Assembly (NCBI GenBank): GCA_035649575.1
Contig: DASRJH010000091.1
Span: 1 to 29,768 of the forward strand
Length of the DNA: 29,768 bases
From: DASVAL01 sp035649575
Lineage (GTDB): Bacteria; Planctomycetota; UBA1135; UBA2386
Direction: 5' to 3'
Shown here: positions 7,356 to 15,885 of the stretch, one piece after another
Numbering within the stretch: the first letter of the stretch is position 1
Layout: every line of letters begins with the position of its first letter
Program-made: the position numbers and the translations under genes
The notes under the pieces: generated by a model
Databases searched by the model: none
What the model saw: the letters and a program-made list of their open reading frames with translations, nothing else
What the model was told of the DNA's origin: nothing

Positions 7356-9278
7356 CTACCTGGCCGCGATCGCGAGCAGGCGCACGCCGAAGCTGCTCGC
7401 GAAGCCCCTCGCGCCGCCGGCGCTGTTGCCGACGCGGAAGGCCTGCACGCGCGGCAGTGGATCGCCTTGGCACAACTGGAGGAACTCGCGCGTGCCGCGC
7501 ACGAGTGGATCGAGCAGGAACGGCGCACGCACGATCGCCGGCGCGATGCGGAAGCGCTGCTGCGTGCCGTCCGCGAGCCGCACTTCGAGGAACAGCCGCG
7601 GCGGCCGCAGCGCGATTCCCTGCAGGCGACCCAGCGCGGAGTAGCCGACGTCGAGGCTGAGCAGAAGCACCGCATCGGGAGTCGCCTTCACATCGACCCA
7701 GTTCCCCATCTCTGCCGTGCCTTCCCAGACCAGCTGCTGCGGCAGGTCGGCCCGCCGGCGCACGACCGGCTGCCGCCGCATCAGCAAGAAGTCGCGCTCC
7801 TCGAACTGCGGCGCGTAGCCGGCGAACAGGGCCAGCAGCGCCTGGCTGTCGGCAACGGTCGGGAAGTAGCCGTCGAGTGGCTGCAGCTCGAACAGCACGT
7901 GATCGGGTCCGTCCGGCGCCTCGTAGCACGCGGCGTTCGTCTCTTGCAGCGGCTGCGTGTATGCGGAGTAGCTCTGGAACACGGGCCGGTGCCGGAGCCG
8001 CAGCGAGTTCGCGAGCAGGATGCCCTGCTCGTGGCCGAACGCGTCGATGCTGCCCGCACCCAATGCGCGCCGCGTCTGCTCGAGCGGCGTCGCGGCCGCA
8101 TGCCTGCGCCCCTGCTCTGCCTGCTCGGCCGCGAAGTGCTCTGGCGCCGCGAGCGCGCGCGCGTTGACGAGCAGTCGCTGCGCCAACCGGACCGGCGTCT
8201 GCCACAGACTGTCGTCGCCGAGTGAAGTCCCCACGCCGGCGATCGCGATCACGACGGCCGCCGTCGTAGCGGCGGCGGACCAGCGGCGCCGCGACTGCTG
8301 CACAGCGGCCCGCAGCGCGAACGGCGCCAGCGTCGCCATGGCGAAGAAGATGCGTGCATGCGCGTCGTCCTGGCGCACGAACCCTGACTTCCAGGTGAGC
8401 AGGACGACCGCGAGCATGACCGCCGCCAGCGTGACGTTCGCCGGCGTGCGCGGCCGCGCGAACGCGGTCGAGAGGCACAGACCGGCGAGCAGCAGCACGC
8501 ACGCGAGCGCGAGTCCGAACTGCAGCGCGGCGCCATGCGTGCCCATCACGTCGTGGTAGCCGGCCGCGATCTCCGCCGCGTTCTGCAGGTAGCCGGCGAT
8601 TCCCGCGAGCCGTTGCCCGGCGAGGACCCAGGCCAGCACGAACGCGCCCACGAAGCTGCCGGCGACGACAGCGGCACTGCGCCACGAGTGCTGGCGCCAC
8701 GCCGCGGCGACGAATCCGGCGACGCACGGCAGCGCGAGCACGAGGTGGCTGAACTTGACCAGGCCCGTGACGGCCAGCAGCGCAGCCGCGAGGCAGGCGC
8801 CGGCCACGGAGATCCGTTCGCGCGCGAGCAGGAGGCCCGAAGCAGCGAGGATGGCCACCACGTAGACGGCATCCTGCAGAACCGGCGCGAAGAGGAGCGC
8901 GAGCAGCGCAGCACCGAGGCGAGCGGCCCCGTCCGGCAGGCTCTGCACGAAAGCCGCGAGGACGACGGCGATGGCGAGCATGGCCGTGCCGATGCCGATC
9001 ATCTTCGTCGCGAACAGGTCCGCATCGAAGCCGGGCGCCGGCGTCAGCAACCAGCCGAGCGGCCCGTAGGTGAACACCTGCTCCGTGCCGGCTTGCAATG
9101 TCTCGCGCCAGTCGTGTGCCAGCAGCGCGTACCAGGAACTGTCGAGCGAAGTCAAGGGCACCGCGACCGGCAGCACGAGCAGCGCAAGCCACAGGATCGC
9201 GACGTAGCCGGTCCATGCTGCGCGCGACCATCGCGCCGATGCGGCGCCCGGCTGCGAAGCGAGCGCGTCTCGACTCAC
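7356..9278 (-). CDS. Large polytopic membrane protein, possible GT-C glycosyltransferase
   Basis: 640 residues from a GTG at 9278, chosen because GAGG lies 5 nt upstream and the longer frame (to 9491) starts with low-complexity sequence. The N-terminal 420 residues hold many hydrophobic helices starting AAWTGYVAILWLALLVLPVA. The first loop, LTSLDSSWYALLAHDWRE, with an Asp-Ser-Ser-Trp, recalls the first periplasmic loop of GT-C enzymes, where an acidic residue binds the metal or the lipid-phosphate sugar. The C-terminal 220 residues are soluble and beta-rich. A transferase of sugars from polyprenyl phosphate to cell-surface targets is possible but not proven. No partner glycan genes are near. 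Confidence 0.72.
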   Translation of the reverse strand: MSRDALASQPGAASARWSRAAWTGYVAILWLALLVLPVAVPLTSLDSSWYALLAHDWRETLQAGTEQVFTYGPLGWLLTPAPGFDADLFATKMIGIGTAMLAIAVVLAAFVQSLPDGAARLGAALLALLFAPVLQDAVYVVAILAASGLLLARERISVAGACLAAALLAVTGLVKFSHLVLALPCVAGFVAAAWRQHSWRSAAVVAGSFVGAFVLAWVLAGQRLAGIAGYLQNAAEIAAGYHDVMGTHGAALQFGLALACVLLLAGLCLSTAFARPRTPANVTLAAVMLAVVLLTWKSGFVRQDDAHARIFFAMATLAPFALRAAVQQSRRRWSAAATTAAVVIAIAGVGTSLGDDSLWQTPVRLAQRLLVNARALAAPEHFAAEQAEQGRRHAAATPLEQTRRALGAGSIDAFGHEQGILLANSLRLRHRPVFQSYSAYTQPLQETNAACYEAPDGPDHVLFELQPLDGYFPTVADSQALLALFAGYAPQFEERDFLLMRRQPVVRRRADLPQQLVWEGTAEMGNWVDVKATPDAVLLLSLDVGYSALGRLQGIALRPPRLFLEVRLADGTQQRFRIAPAIVRAPFLLDPLVRGTREFLQLCQGDPLPRVQAFRVGNSAGGARGFASSFGVRLLAIAAR

Positions 9279-9377
9279 GGCAACCTCGCGTCCTGGCGGC
9301 GGCGCATTTCGGGCCAGGACTACAGCGACTCGCAGCACGCGGCGCGAGCGGAAAGTGCCTCGGCCGGCGGGGCCGAG

Positions 9378-9383
9378 TAGCAT
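9378..9383 (+). promoter_or_regulatory. Putative -10 box (TAGCAT) before the ORF at 9394
   Basis: GAGTAGCATCGCC ends 10 bp before the ATG at 9394, so a transcript from it would start within a few bases of the ATG and be nearly leaderless. Confidence 0.4.
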
Positions 9384-9393
9384 CGCCGCCGCC

Positions 9394-9783
9394 ATGCGCA
9401 TCGCAACTGCCGCGTGTTGTCTCGTTGTAGCCGGCGGCCCGCTGGCGCTCGCCCGCGCGCAGGTGTTGCCGCCGAAGGCGCCGGTGGCCAAGGCACCGGC
9501 GTCACCGGCCGCGACCGTGCTCGGCTCGGTCGAACAGCACGATCGAGTCGGCGGCGAAGTAGGTGCGACGGGTGCCGCGCTGCAGCGACCGCCCCAGCTG
9601 CGTGGCTACTCGCGGAGAAGCAGGTCGCGGAGGCGCGCGCTCGACGTGTCCACCTCCCTTGCCGCAGTCCCGCGCGCTGCGGAGGATAGCGTGGACCGCC
9701 GTCGGCCAGGCACGGTTCTCCTGCCTGCATTTCGTCGCGCCCGCCGAATACCCTGCGCGCTCTCGCGGGATGTTTGCACGTGA
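9394..9783 (+). pseudogene. Signal-peptide-bearing ORF, probably decayed after residue ~45
   Basis: The ATG at 9394 follows a TAGCAT box and begins a convincing signal peptide, MRIATAACCLVVAGGPLALARAQ, ending in AQ like other exported proteins here. After a short Pro/Ala linker (VLPPKAPVAKAPASPA) the reading frame loses protein character and becomes Arg/Ser-rich up to the TGA at 9781-9783, overlapping a partial intergenic repeat at 9618-9694. On the opposite strand, about 9505-9570 also reads as plausible protein (RTYFAADSIVLFDRAEH), which may be the end of another broken gene. The likeliest reading is a truncated exported protein whose body was lost. Confidence 0.35.
9618..9694 (+). repeat. 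Intergenic repeat copy E (left part only)
   Basis: The stretch from GGTCGCGGAGG to GCTGCGGAGGATAGCG aligns with copy B at 17845-17925; both contain CCTTGCCGC, GTCCCG and GCTGCGGA in the same order and spacing. The right half with the GGGTGGT hairpin is missing. It lies about 120 bp before the sigma-factor gene. Confidence 0.5.
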
Positions 9784-9812
9784 CTTCGCCGACGATCGCC
9801 CGCGCCGCGCCG

Positions 9813-10322
9813 ATGAGCCCGAGCTTGCCTGATCTCGCGGGCATGATCCGCCGCCACCAGCTCGGGCTGTGGCGCTACGTGCGTTCGCTCGGCGCGCCCG
9901 CGGATCTCGCCGAGGACGTGATGCAGGACACGTTCCTGGTCGCGATGCGGCGCCTGCACGAGGATCGCGGCGACGGCGCGACGGCGGCGTTCCTGCGGCA
10001 GACGGCGCGGCACCTGTTCTTGCGGCGCCGGCGCGACCAGGGCCGGCGCGAGGAGTTGCTCGTGGAGCTCGCCGACCGCTGGTGGCACGAGCACGCGGCC
10101 GGCGACGACGGCGAGCGCTGGCTCGCGGCGCTGCGTGCGTGCGTGGCGACGCTCGACGGGCGCGCGCGCGAGGTCGTGCAGCGCTTCTACGGCGACGACC
10201 TCGACCGCAGCGCGACCGCGGCGGCGATGGGCATGAAGGAGAACGGCGTGAAGACGCTGCTGCAGCGCGTGCGCGCGCTGCTGCGCGAGTGCATCGAGCG
10301 CCGGCTCGGAGGTGAAGAATGA
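9813..10322 (+). CDS. ECF-type RNA polymerase sigma factor
   Basis: 169 residues from the ATG at 9813; a GTG at 9780 would add eleven residues and neither start has a good ribosome binding site. Residues 11-48 match sigma region 2 (IRRHQLGLWRYVRSLG, then DLAEDVMQDTFLVAMRRL, the -10 recognition and core-binding helices). Residues 125-165 match region 4 (VVQRFYGDDLDRSATAAAMG followed by KENGVKTLLQRVRALLRECI), a helix-turn-helix for -35 binding. It directs RNA polymerase to a small regulon. Its stop overlaps the next start as ATGA, so the membrane-anchored LRR protein is translated with it and is the natural candidate for its regulator. TACCCT at 9749-9754 could be its -10 box. Confidence 0.93.
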   Translation: MSPSLPDLAGMIRRHQLGLWRYVRSLGAPADLAEDVMQDTFLVAMRRLHEDRGDGATAAFLRQTARHLFLRRRRDQGRREELLVELADRWWHEHAAGDDGERWLAALRACVATLDGRAREVVQRFYGDDLDRSATAAAMGMKENGVKTLLQRVRALLRECIERRLGGEE

Positions 10323-12742
10323 AAGGCGCGAACGAACGTGACGAACGCGAGGACGAAGTGCTCGAGCGGCGGTTCGACTGGGCGCTGCGCGAAGTGACAG
10401 GTCGCGAACGCGCGCCCGACGTGACGGCGGTAGTGCTCGCGCGCGCGGCGACCGGCGAGACGGGCGAAGATCCTGCGGCGCGGTGGTTACCACGCGCGCG
10501 CTGGCTCGCGTTCGCGGCCGTGTTCCTGCTCGGCGTGCTCACCGTGCTCGGCGTGGCGCTGCTGCGGCACGCGCCGCTGCGCAGCGACGCGTCCGTGGAC
10601 GAGGCGCAGCAGCCGAGTGCGGGCAAGCTGCTCGAGGTCGCGTCGGCGGCGGCGATCCCGTCGCTGCCCGTCGACCTGAAAGCCGTCGAGTTGCGCAACC
10701 AGGACGACGCCGCGGTCACAGCGCTCGCCGCGCGTTGCCCGGCTCTCGAGCACCTGCGCATCTACGCGAGCGTCGCCGGCCGCCGCGCTGACGACGCTCC
10801 CGCCGTCTCGATCACCGACGCCGCGTTCCCCGCGATCGGGTCGTTGGCGAAGCTGCACACGCTCGAGTTGTTGGCGGTGCAGAGCGTCGAGGGTGCGCGC
10901 ATGCGCGAGCTCGAGCGGCTGCCGTTGCTCGAGCACCTGCGGCTCAGTTACTTCGATCTCGGCGGCGATCAGCTGCAGTTCCTGCCGCGCCTGCCGTCGC
11001 TGCGCCGGTTGACGATGGAACTGAACATGCGGCTCGACACGGCCGGGCTCGCAGCGATCGGCGCTTGCGCAGGGTTGCGCGACCTGTCGCTGTGTGGGAG
11101 CCACGGCGCGCCGCCGGAGGCGTGGCGACCACTCGGCCACCTGCAGGGCCTGCGCACGCTCGACCTCTCCTCGATCGGCGCCGTGCATCGCGGCATCGCC
11201 GACGAGGCGACTCGGCAGCGCTTTCCGCAGTCGATCCCGGTGAACCCGCCCGAGAACCGCATCGCCGGCGCGGCACTCCAGGACTGGCCGGCGTTGACCA
11301 CGCTGCGGCTCGGAGCCTCTCTCATGGCACCCGACATCGGCAAGCAGCTGCGGGCCCGGTATCCGCGCCTGCGCGAGCTGGACCTCGAGGACTGCGTCGA
11401 TGTCGACGACACGACGATCGCGCACCTCGTCGGCATGCCGTCGCTGCGCGTCCTGCGCATCCGGGGTTGCGAAAAGGTCGGTGAGCCGTCGATCGCGCTG
11501 CTCGCCGCCTCGCAGCAGCTTCGCACGATCGACTTCGGCACGGTGTCGTGGGGCGGCCACGTGAACAGCCCGTGGCTCACGCTCTCGCAGGTCGAGACGC
11601 TGCTGCGCAGCGGCAAGCGCGTCGAGTGGTATCCACCCGAGGATCGACGCTACGCGTTCGCCGCGTTGTGTCGGCTACACCGGCAACTGTTCGATCGCAG
11701 CGAGCAGGTGCGTTCGATCCAGGAGATCGAGGCGCTGCCGGACGACGTCACGCGCATCGCATGTCGCGACCTCGGCGACGCTGCCGCAGCGCTGTTGTCG
11801 AAACGCAGCAACCTCGTGGCGCTCGAGCTGATCAACGACTCGGCGGCCGACCGCCTGACCGGCGCAGGGCTCGCCGCGTTGCGCCAGCTGCCGAAGCTCG
11901 CATCGCTCGAGCTGATGAACCTGCGCGAGCTGCGGCCCGAGGACCTGGGCGAGCTCGGCCGGTTGCGTTCGTTGCGCACGCTGCGCTGCGTGAACATAGC
12001 GCTCGACGACAAAGCACTCGCCGAGTTGCCGAACGCGGAGCAGCTCGAAGAGCTGTCGCTCGCAGCGATCCCTTCGTTCGGCGCTGCGGGCGTCGCAGCC
12101 ATCGCACGTTGCGCGGGGCTGCGCAAGCTCGAGCTCGCGAAGGCAACGCAGCTCGACGCCGAGGCGCTCTCGACGCTGGGCGCGCTGCGTGGGCTCACCG
12201 AGCTCGACTTGTCAGGCAACCCGGGGCTGCGCGACCGCGCGCTGATGGCGCTGCGCCACTGCACGGCGCTGCGCCGCCTGAACGGCGCCGACGGCGCGTT
12301 CACGAGCATGGGCCTGCAGGCGCTCGGCGAAATGCGCGCGCTCGAAGTGCTCGACCTCAGTGGCAACGCGGAGCTCGTGCCGTCGGCCCTGCTGCACGTG
12401 CCGGTGAGCGTGCAGGAGCTCGCGATCGACCGCTGCCGCGGCATGGACGCGAATGCCGCCGCGCTGGTGCGCGACCGCTTCCCGAAGCTGCGTGAGCTGC
12501 GCGTCGCCGACAACGACTGGGTCACCGACGACGTGTTGCGCGTGCTCGTCGCCGCACCGTCGCTGCAGCGCCTGCACGTGTCGCGGTGCAAGAGCCTGAC
12601 GGACGCGTCGTTCGTGACGATCCGCGACGCGCGGAACCTGCGGTTCGTCGACGTCAACGGGACGGGCTGCATCAGCAAGGAGCAGCACGTTCAGCTCATG
12701 GGCGAGCGCCCCGAGCTCGAGGTCGTGCGCTTCGTGTGGTGA
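10319..12742 (+). CDS. Membrane-anchored leucine-rich-repeat protein, putative sigma regulator
   Basis: 807 residues, translationally coupled to the sigma gene by ATGA. Residues 1-60 are a charged cytosolic segment (ERDEREDEVLERRFDWALRE), residues about 62-82 one transmembrane helix, and about 95-807 an extracytoplasmic array of leucine-rich repeats of the 'LxxLxLxxxxxLTDxxL' kind, in two blocks split by a linker near 440-480. The N-terminal helix, single span and gene order fit an anti-sigma factor that holds the ECF sigma at the membrane and senses something through its LRR domain. The classic zinc-binding anti-sigma HxxxCxxC motif is absent, so that role is inference. LRR arrays bind proteins or peptides. 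No enzyme motif is visible. Confidence 0.88.
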   Translation: MKGANERDEREDEVLERRFDWALREVTGRERAPDVTAVVLARAATGETGEDPAARWLPRARWLAFAAVFLLGVLTVLGVALLRHAPLRSDASVDEAQQPSAGKLLEVASAAAIPSLPVDLKAVELRNQDDAAVTALAARCPALEHLRIYASVAGRRADDAPAVSITDAAFPAIGSLAKLHTLELLAVQSVEGARMRELERLPLLEHLRLSYFDLGGDQLQFLPRLPSLRRLTMELNMRLDTAGLAAIGACAGLRDLSLCGSHGAPPEAWRPLGHLQGLRTLDLSSIGAVHRGIADEATRQRFPQSIPVNPPENRIAGAALQDWPALTTLRLGASLMAPDIGKQLRARYPRLRELDLEDCVDVDDTTIAHLVGMPSLRVLRIRGCEKVGEPSIALLAASQQLRTIDFGTVSWGGHVNSPWLTLSQVETLLRSGKRVEWYPPEDRRYAFAALCRLHRQLFDRSEQVRSIQEIEALPDDVTRIACRDLGDAAAALLSKRSNLVALELINDSAADRLTGAGLAALRQLPKLASLELMNLRELRPEDLGELGRLRSLRTLRCVNIALDDKALAELPNAEQLEELSLAAIPSFGAAGVAAIARCAGLRKLELAKATQLDAEALSTLGALRGLTELDLSGNPGLRDRALMALRHCTALRRLNGADGAFTSMGLQALGEMRALEVLDLSGNAELVPSALLHVPVSVQELAIDRCRGMDANAAALVRDRFPKLRELRVADNDWVTDDVLRVLVAAPSLQRLHVSRCKSLTDASFVTIRDARNLRFVDVNGTGCISKEQHVQLMGERPELEVVRFVW

Positions 12743-12802
12743 CTGCCCCGGCGCTGCGAACGATTGTTGGTGCTCTCAGGTGGTCTTGAGAAGTGGCTTG
12801 CC
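12741..12802 (+). repeat. Intergenic repeat copy A
   Basis: Starts at the stop codon of the LRR gene. GCTGCGAACGATTG, GGTGCTCTC, AGGTGGTCTTGAGA and GTGGCTTGCC align in order with copy B. TCTCAG and TTGAGA pair around GTGGTC, so the central hairpin is kept although its stem sequence has changed. Confidence 0.55.
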
Positions 12803-12935
12803 ATCGACGCGATCCCGCTGCGCCAATGGTTGGCCATGATCGACGACCTCGCGCAGGCGGCGCGCGTCGGACAAGGACCACGCCGCGCACGCGGTGGAAT
12901 GGCGCGCACTGGCGGCGGAGTTGGGGGACAAGTAG
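12803..12935 (+). pseudogene. Possible frameshifted C-terminal gene fragment
   Basis: One frame reads AIDAIPLRQWLAMIDDLAQAAR up to about 12865; a shift of one base then gives SDKDHAAHAVEWRALAAELG and a stop at 12933-12935. Both halves look like ordinary protein and together like a C-terminus broken by a single-base loss. There is no start codon or ribosome binding site, and no family is recognised. It fills most of the 251-bp gap before the ABC transporter. Confidence 0.25.
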
Positions 12936-12993
12936 CCGCCGGTTGGCCCGCGCGGTAGCTTGGCTCTCTTTCCGCCGGCCGCTGGCCTGAACG

Positions 12994-13764
12994 ATGATCT
13001 CGATCCGCGGTCTCACGAAGGCATTCGGTGGCACGATCGCGGTCGACGCGCTGACGCTCGACGTGCCGCCCGGCCAGATCCTCGGTCTGCTCGGCCCGAA
13101 CGGCGCGGGCAAGACGACGACGCTGAAGATGCTGACCGGCATGCTCGCGCCCGACACGGGCACCGCGCTGATCTGCGGCGTCGACATCCACACGCACCCG
13201 CTCGAAGCCAAGCGCCTGCTCGGCTTCGTGCCCGACTCCGGCGCCGTCTACGAAGCGCTGACTGGGCTCGAGTTCCTGCTGATGGTCGCCGCGCTGTATG
13301 GCATCGGCGAGAAGGAGGCGCGGCCGCGCATCCGCCAGTTCCTCGACTTCTTCGACCTCGACGAGGTCACGCTCGGCGGCAAGCTGCTCGGCGCATACAG
13401 CAAGGGCATGCGCCGCAAGATCGTGATCACGGCCGCGCTGCTGCACAACCCGAAGGTCGTGTTGCTCGACGAACCGCTCGACGGCCTCGATGCGAACGCG
13501 GCGGTCGGCTTCAAGGCGCTGCTCGAGTCGCTCGCGAAGGACGGCAAGACGATCGTCTACAGTTCGCACGTGCTCGACGTCGTCGAACGCGTGTGCCACC
13601 GCGTCGCGATCATCGACAAGGGCAAGCTGCTCGTCGACGGCGTGCCCGCGGAGCTGATCACGCAGCACGGTGCTTTGACGCTCGAAGAGCTCTTTACGCG
13701 TCTGTGTGGCATCACGGGCGCCGCCGCGCGCGCCGCCGAGTTCGCGAAGACGCTGCTGCCATGA
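12994..13764 (+). CDS. ABC transporter ATP-binding subunit (ABC-2 exporter type)
   Basis: 256 residues. Walker A is GPNGAGKTTT (34-43), the signature region is YSKGMRRKI (135-143) in place of canonical LSGGQ, Walker B is VVLLDEP (155-161, catalytic Glu160), the D-loop is GLD (164-166) and the switch is His192 in SSH. The Q-loop Gln is not evident (GFVPDSGAVY), as is common in exporters that use Glu or Asp there. It powers a membrane exporter from the cytosolic side. The stop overlaps the permease start as ATGA, so the two subunits are made together. GGTAGCTT at 12954-12961 may be a -10 box; no good ribosome binding site is seen. The substrate cannot be told; drug, lipid or polymer export are all possible. 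Confidence 0.95.
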   Translation: MISIRGLTKAFGGTIAVDALTLDVPPGQILGLLGPNGAGKTTTLKMLTGMLAPDTGTALICGVDIHTHPLEAKRLLGFVPDSGAVYEALTGLEFLLMVAALYGIGEKEARPRIRQFLDFFDLDEVTLGGKLLGAYSKGMRRKIVITAALLHNPKVVLLDEPLDGLDANAAVGFKALLESLAKDGKTIVYSSHVLDVVERVCHRVAIIDKGKLLVDGVPAELITQHGALTLEELFTRLCGITGAAARAAEFAKTLLP

Positions 13765-15377
13765 CCGACGTGCCGTCGCGCGAGAAGGTGCTGCGGGGGC
13801 TGTTCTGGAAGCTCATGTTCCGTGGCCGCGCAGCGCACGACGCGGCGAGCCACAAGCGCCGGAGGCAGAAGAACCTGGGCCTGACGCTCGCGGTCTACGG
13901 CGTGTTCGGCCTGTTCCCGGCCCTCGCGGCGTTCTGGTGCCAGCCGCTCGCGTTCGCGAGTTCGTTGCACATGATCACGCTGCTGTTCGCGTCGCTGACG
14001 CTCGCCGGCAGCGTCGGCACCATGCTGTTCGTGCGCGAAGAGGCGGAGATCCTGCTGCACCGGCCGGTCGCCGCGGCGGAGCTGCTGCGCGCGAAGTGCG
14101 CCGTACTCGTGACCTTCTCGCTGCTGCTCGCGCTCGCGCTGAACGCAATCGGACTCGTCACGAGCTTCTGGAACAAGGGCAACACGCCGTTCTTCGCGAT
14201 CGCGCACGTCTTCACGACGCTGCTGCTGATGCTGTTCTCGGCGGCGCTGATCGTGCTCGTCTACAACGTGTGCCTGCGCTGGTTCGGCCGCGAGCGCTTC
14301 GAGAACCTGCTGACGCTCCTGCAGACGCTGATGGCGATCGTCATGATCGTCGGCGTGCAGATCATGCCGCGCCTGCTCGACAACGAAGCTCTGCGCGGCA
14401 TCGATCCGAAGAGCACGCTCGCGCTGCTCGCGCCGCCGGTCTGGTTCGGTGCCATCGACGTGCTGTTGTGCGGCGCGATGCCGGTAGGGCAGGTGTGGTT
14501 GCCTGCCGCGATCGGAGCGGGCGCGACGGCGCTGACCACGTGGCTCGCGTTCGTGAAGCTCGGGTCGTCGTATGGCGTCGGTCTGCTGGCGATCGGGGAG
14601 TCCTCGTCGCCGGCGCCGGAGCGGATGCAGCAGCGGCGGCTGCCGTCGCTGGTCGCGAGGGCTCCGTTGCGCTGGTGGCTGCGCGATCCAGTCGAGCGCC
14701 AGGCGTTCCTGCTGACGAGCGCGTATCTCGTGCGCGACCGCGAGACGAAGTTGAAGCTGTATCCGTCGCTCGCGCCGCTGCTCGTGCTTCCGGTGATGGC
14801 CGTGTTCGGCCCGGGCGGCCGCGGCGACGAAGCAGCGCGCGTGACCGGGATGTCGACGTTCGCGCTCGCATACGCGGCGATCATTCCGATCCAGGCGATG
14901 GTGCTGCTGCAGCGCTCGGAGCATTGGCGCGCGGCTGACTCGTTTCGCTTCACGCCGGTCCCGCATTGGGGACCGTTGTTCCACGGCGCTCGGAAGGCAA
15001 TCGTCTGCTGGCTCGCCGTGCCGGCGACCGTCGTGCTCGCCGGTGTGCTCGCCGCGCTGCGCGGAGGGTGGACGCCGGTGCTGATGGCGCTGCCTGCAGT
15101 GTTGACCGTCGTGGTCTGTTCGTGGGTGCCGGGGCTGTTCTCGGTGTGGCTGCCGCTCAGCAAGCCGAACGAGGCCTACCAAGTACAGGCGCTCGGCTGT
15201 CTCGTGTTCGGCGGCGTCATGTTCGCAGCGATGGCGTTCGGCGGTCTCGCCGCGTGGATGGACCACCTCGGGTTCTTCTGGCCGTTCCTTGTCGTCGGAC
15301 TCGGCACGGCGCTCTTGCTGCAACAGTGGTTCGCACGCATCGTCGCGGCCCGCCTCTGGCGGACCGCGGTCGACTGA
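13761..15377 (+). CDS. ABC transporter permease subunit
   Basis: 538 residues from the ATG at 13761, overlapping the ATPase stop (ATGA); an in-frame start about 800 bp further upstream would run across the whole ATPase gene and is rejected. The protein begins with a short basic cytosolic segment and contains many hydrophobic helices, in two groups: about 45-240 (LGLTLAVYGVFGLFPALAAF onward) and about 340-535. The middle (about 270-340) is hydrophilic, with PAPERMQQRRLPSL. The conserved 'VREEAEILLHRPV' at about 89-101 after the second or third helix could be a coupling helix facing the ATPase. It probably forms the pore of an exporter as a homodimer with the ATPase. No known substrate-specific family is recognised. 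Confidence 0.85.
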   Translation: MTDVPSREKVLRGLFWKLMFRGRAAHDAASHKRRRQKNLGLTLAVYGVFGLFPALAAFWCQPLAFASSLHMITLLFASLTLAGSVGTMLFVREEAEILLHRPVAAAELLRAKCAVLVTFSLLLALALNAIGLVTSFWNKGNTPFFAIAHVFTTLLLMLFSAALIVLVYNVCLRWFGRERFENLLTLLQTLMAIVMIVGVQIMPRLLDNEALRGIDPKSTLALLAPPVWFGAIDVLLCGAMPVGQVWLPAAIGAGATALTTWLAFVKLGSSYGVGLLAIGESSSPAPERMQQRRLPSLVARAPLRWWLRDPVERQAFLLTSAYLVRDRETKLKLYPSLAPLLVLPVMAVFGPGGRGDEAARVTGMSTFALAYAAIIPIQAMVLLQRSEHWRAADSFRFTPVPHWGPLFHGARKAIVCWLAVPATVVLAGVLAALRGGWTPVLMALPAVLTVVVCSWVPGLFSVWLPLSKPNEAYQVQALGCLVFGGVMFAAMAFGGLAAWMDHLGFFWPFLVVGLGTALLLQQWFARIVAARLWRTAVD

Positions 15378-15381
15378 CGCT

Positions 15382-15412
15382 GGCGCCGGTGACGCGGAGG
15401 CTTCGCGGCGCC
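15382..15412. terminator. Possible hairpin between convergent genes
   Basis: Outer GGCGC/GCGCC and inner CGCGGA-GGC-TTCGCG arms could fold together in the 39-bp gap between the permease and the convergent small gene. An unpaired stretch on one side and the absence of a T tract keep this uncertain. Confidence 0.3.
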
Positions 15413-15416
15413 GAGG

Positions 15417-15731
15417 TCAGTTCAGCCGCAGGCGGTTGTGGTGCCACGGGACCTGCTGCGCGAGGGCGCGCAGGTGGCTCGCGAGCGAATGGTGCACCTC
15501 GGCTTCGCTCTCCTCGCGGCCGGTCATCGTGCGGTAGACGCAGTCGATCTGGCGCGCGTCTTCCGCGAGGCGCTCGAGGAACGCTTCGAGCTGGTGGTCG
15601 GCACACTTGTCGTTCGGGTCGGACGGGTACTCCATGCCGTCGGCGTGTGCGGCGACGAACTCGGAGATCTCGTGAAGGAACACGCGCACCATCATGAGCA
15701 GGCGGCGTTGGTCGGTCGGGTAGGGAAGCAT
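15417..15731 (-). CDS. Small hypothetical helical protein
   Basis: 104 residues from the ATG at 15731, which has GGAG 9 nt upstream; a GTG eight codons earlier is less likely. The protein is soluble, with a Met-rich helix near the start (RRLLMMVRVFLHEISEFVA), one DPNDKCADHQ loop, and long helices after it. There is no signal peptide, membrane helix or catalytic motif. Convergent with the ABC permease. The DUF2167 gene lies 155 bp upstream on the same strand. I do not recognise the family; helical all the way, it may be a small binding or regulatory protein. Confidence 0.6.
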   Translation of the reverse strand: MLPYPTDQRRLLMMVRVFLHEISEFVAAHADGMEYPSDPNDKCADHQLEAFLERLAEDARQIDCVYRTMTGREESEAEVHHSLASHLRALAQQVPWHHNRLRLN

Positions 15732-15885
15732 GGCTTGGGCTCCGGTAGGGCTCACAGCCGATTCCGTCGGCAGCCGCGCCGGCCCATCACTTCATCCCAA
15801 ACCTCCCGGGTCGCCGTCAGCGCGCGAGCTCCCGCCGCGCCGCGGCTCACCTTCGCGTCGTGGCACGACACGAACGGAACCGCGC

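Noticed and set aside
4063..9231. Minus-strand open frame of more than 1700 codons
   Set aside because: It crosses real genes on both strands and reads as Arg/Ala/Gly-rich low-complexity sequence. Long empty frames are common in very GC-rich DNA.
12960..13760. Upstream extension of the ABC permease frame
   Set aside because: It runs across the whole ATPase gene in another frame; the ATGA overlap at 13761 gives the normal coupled start.
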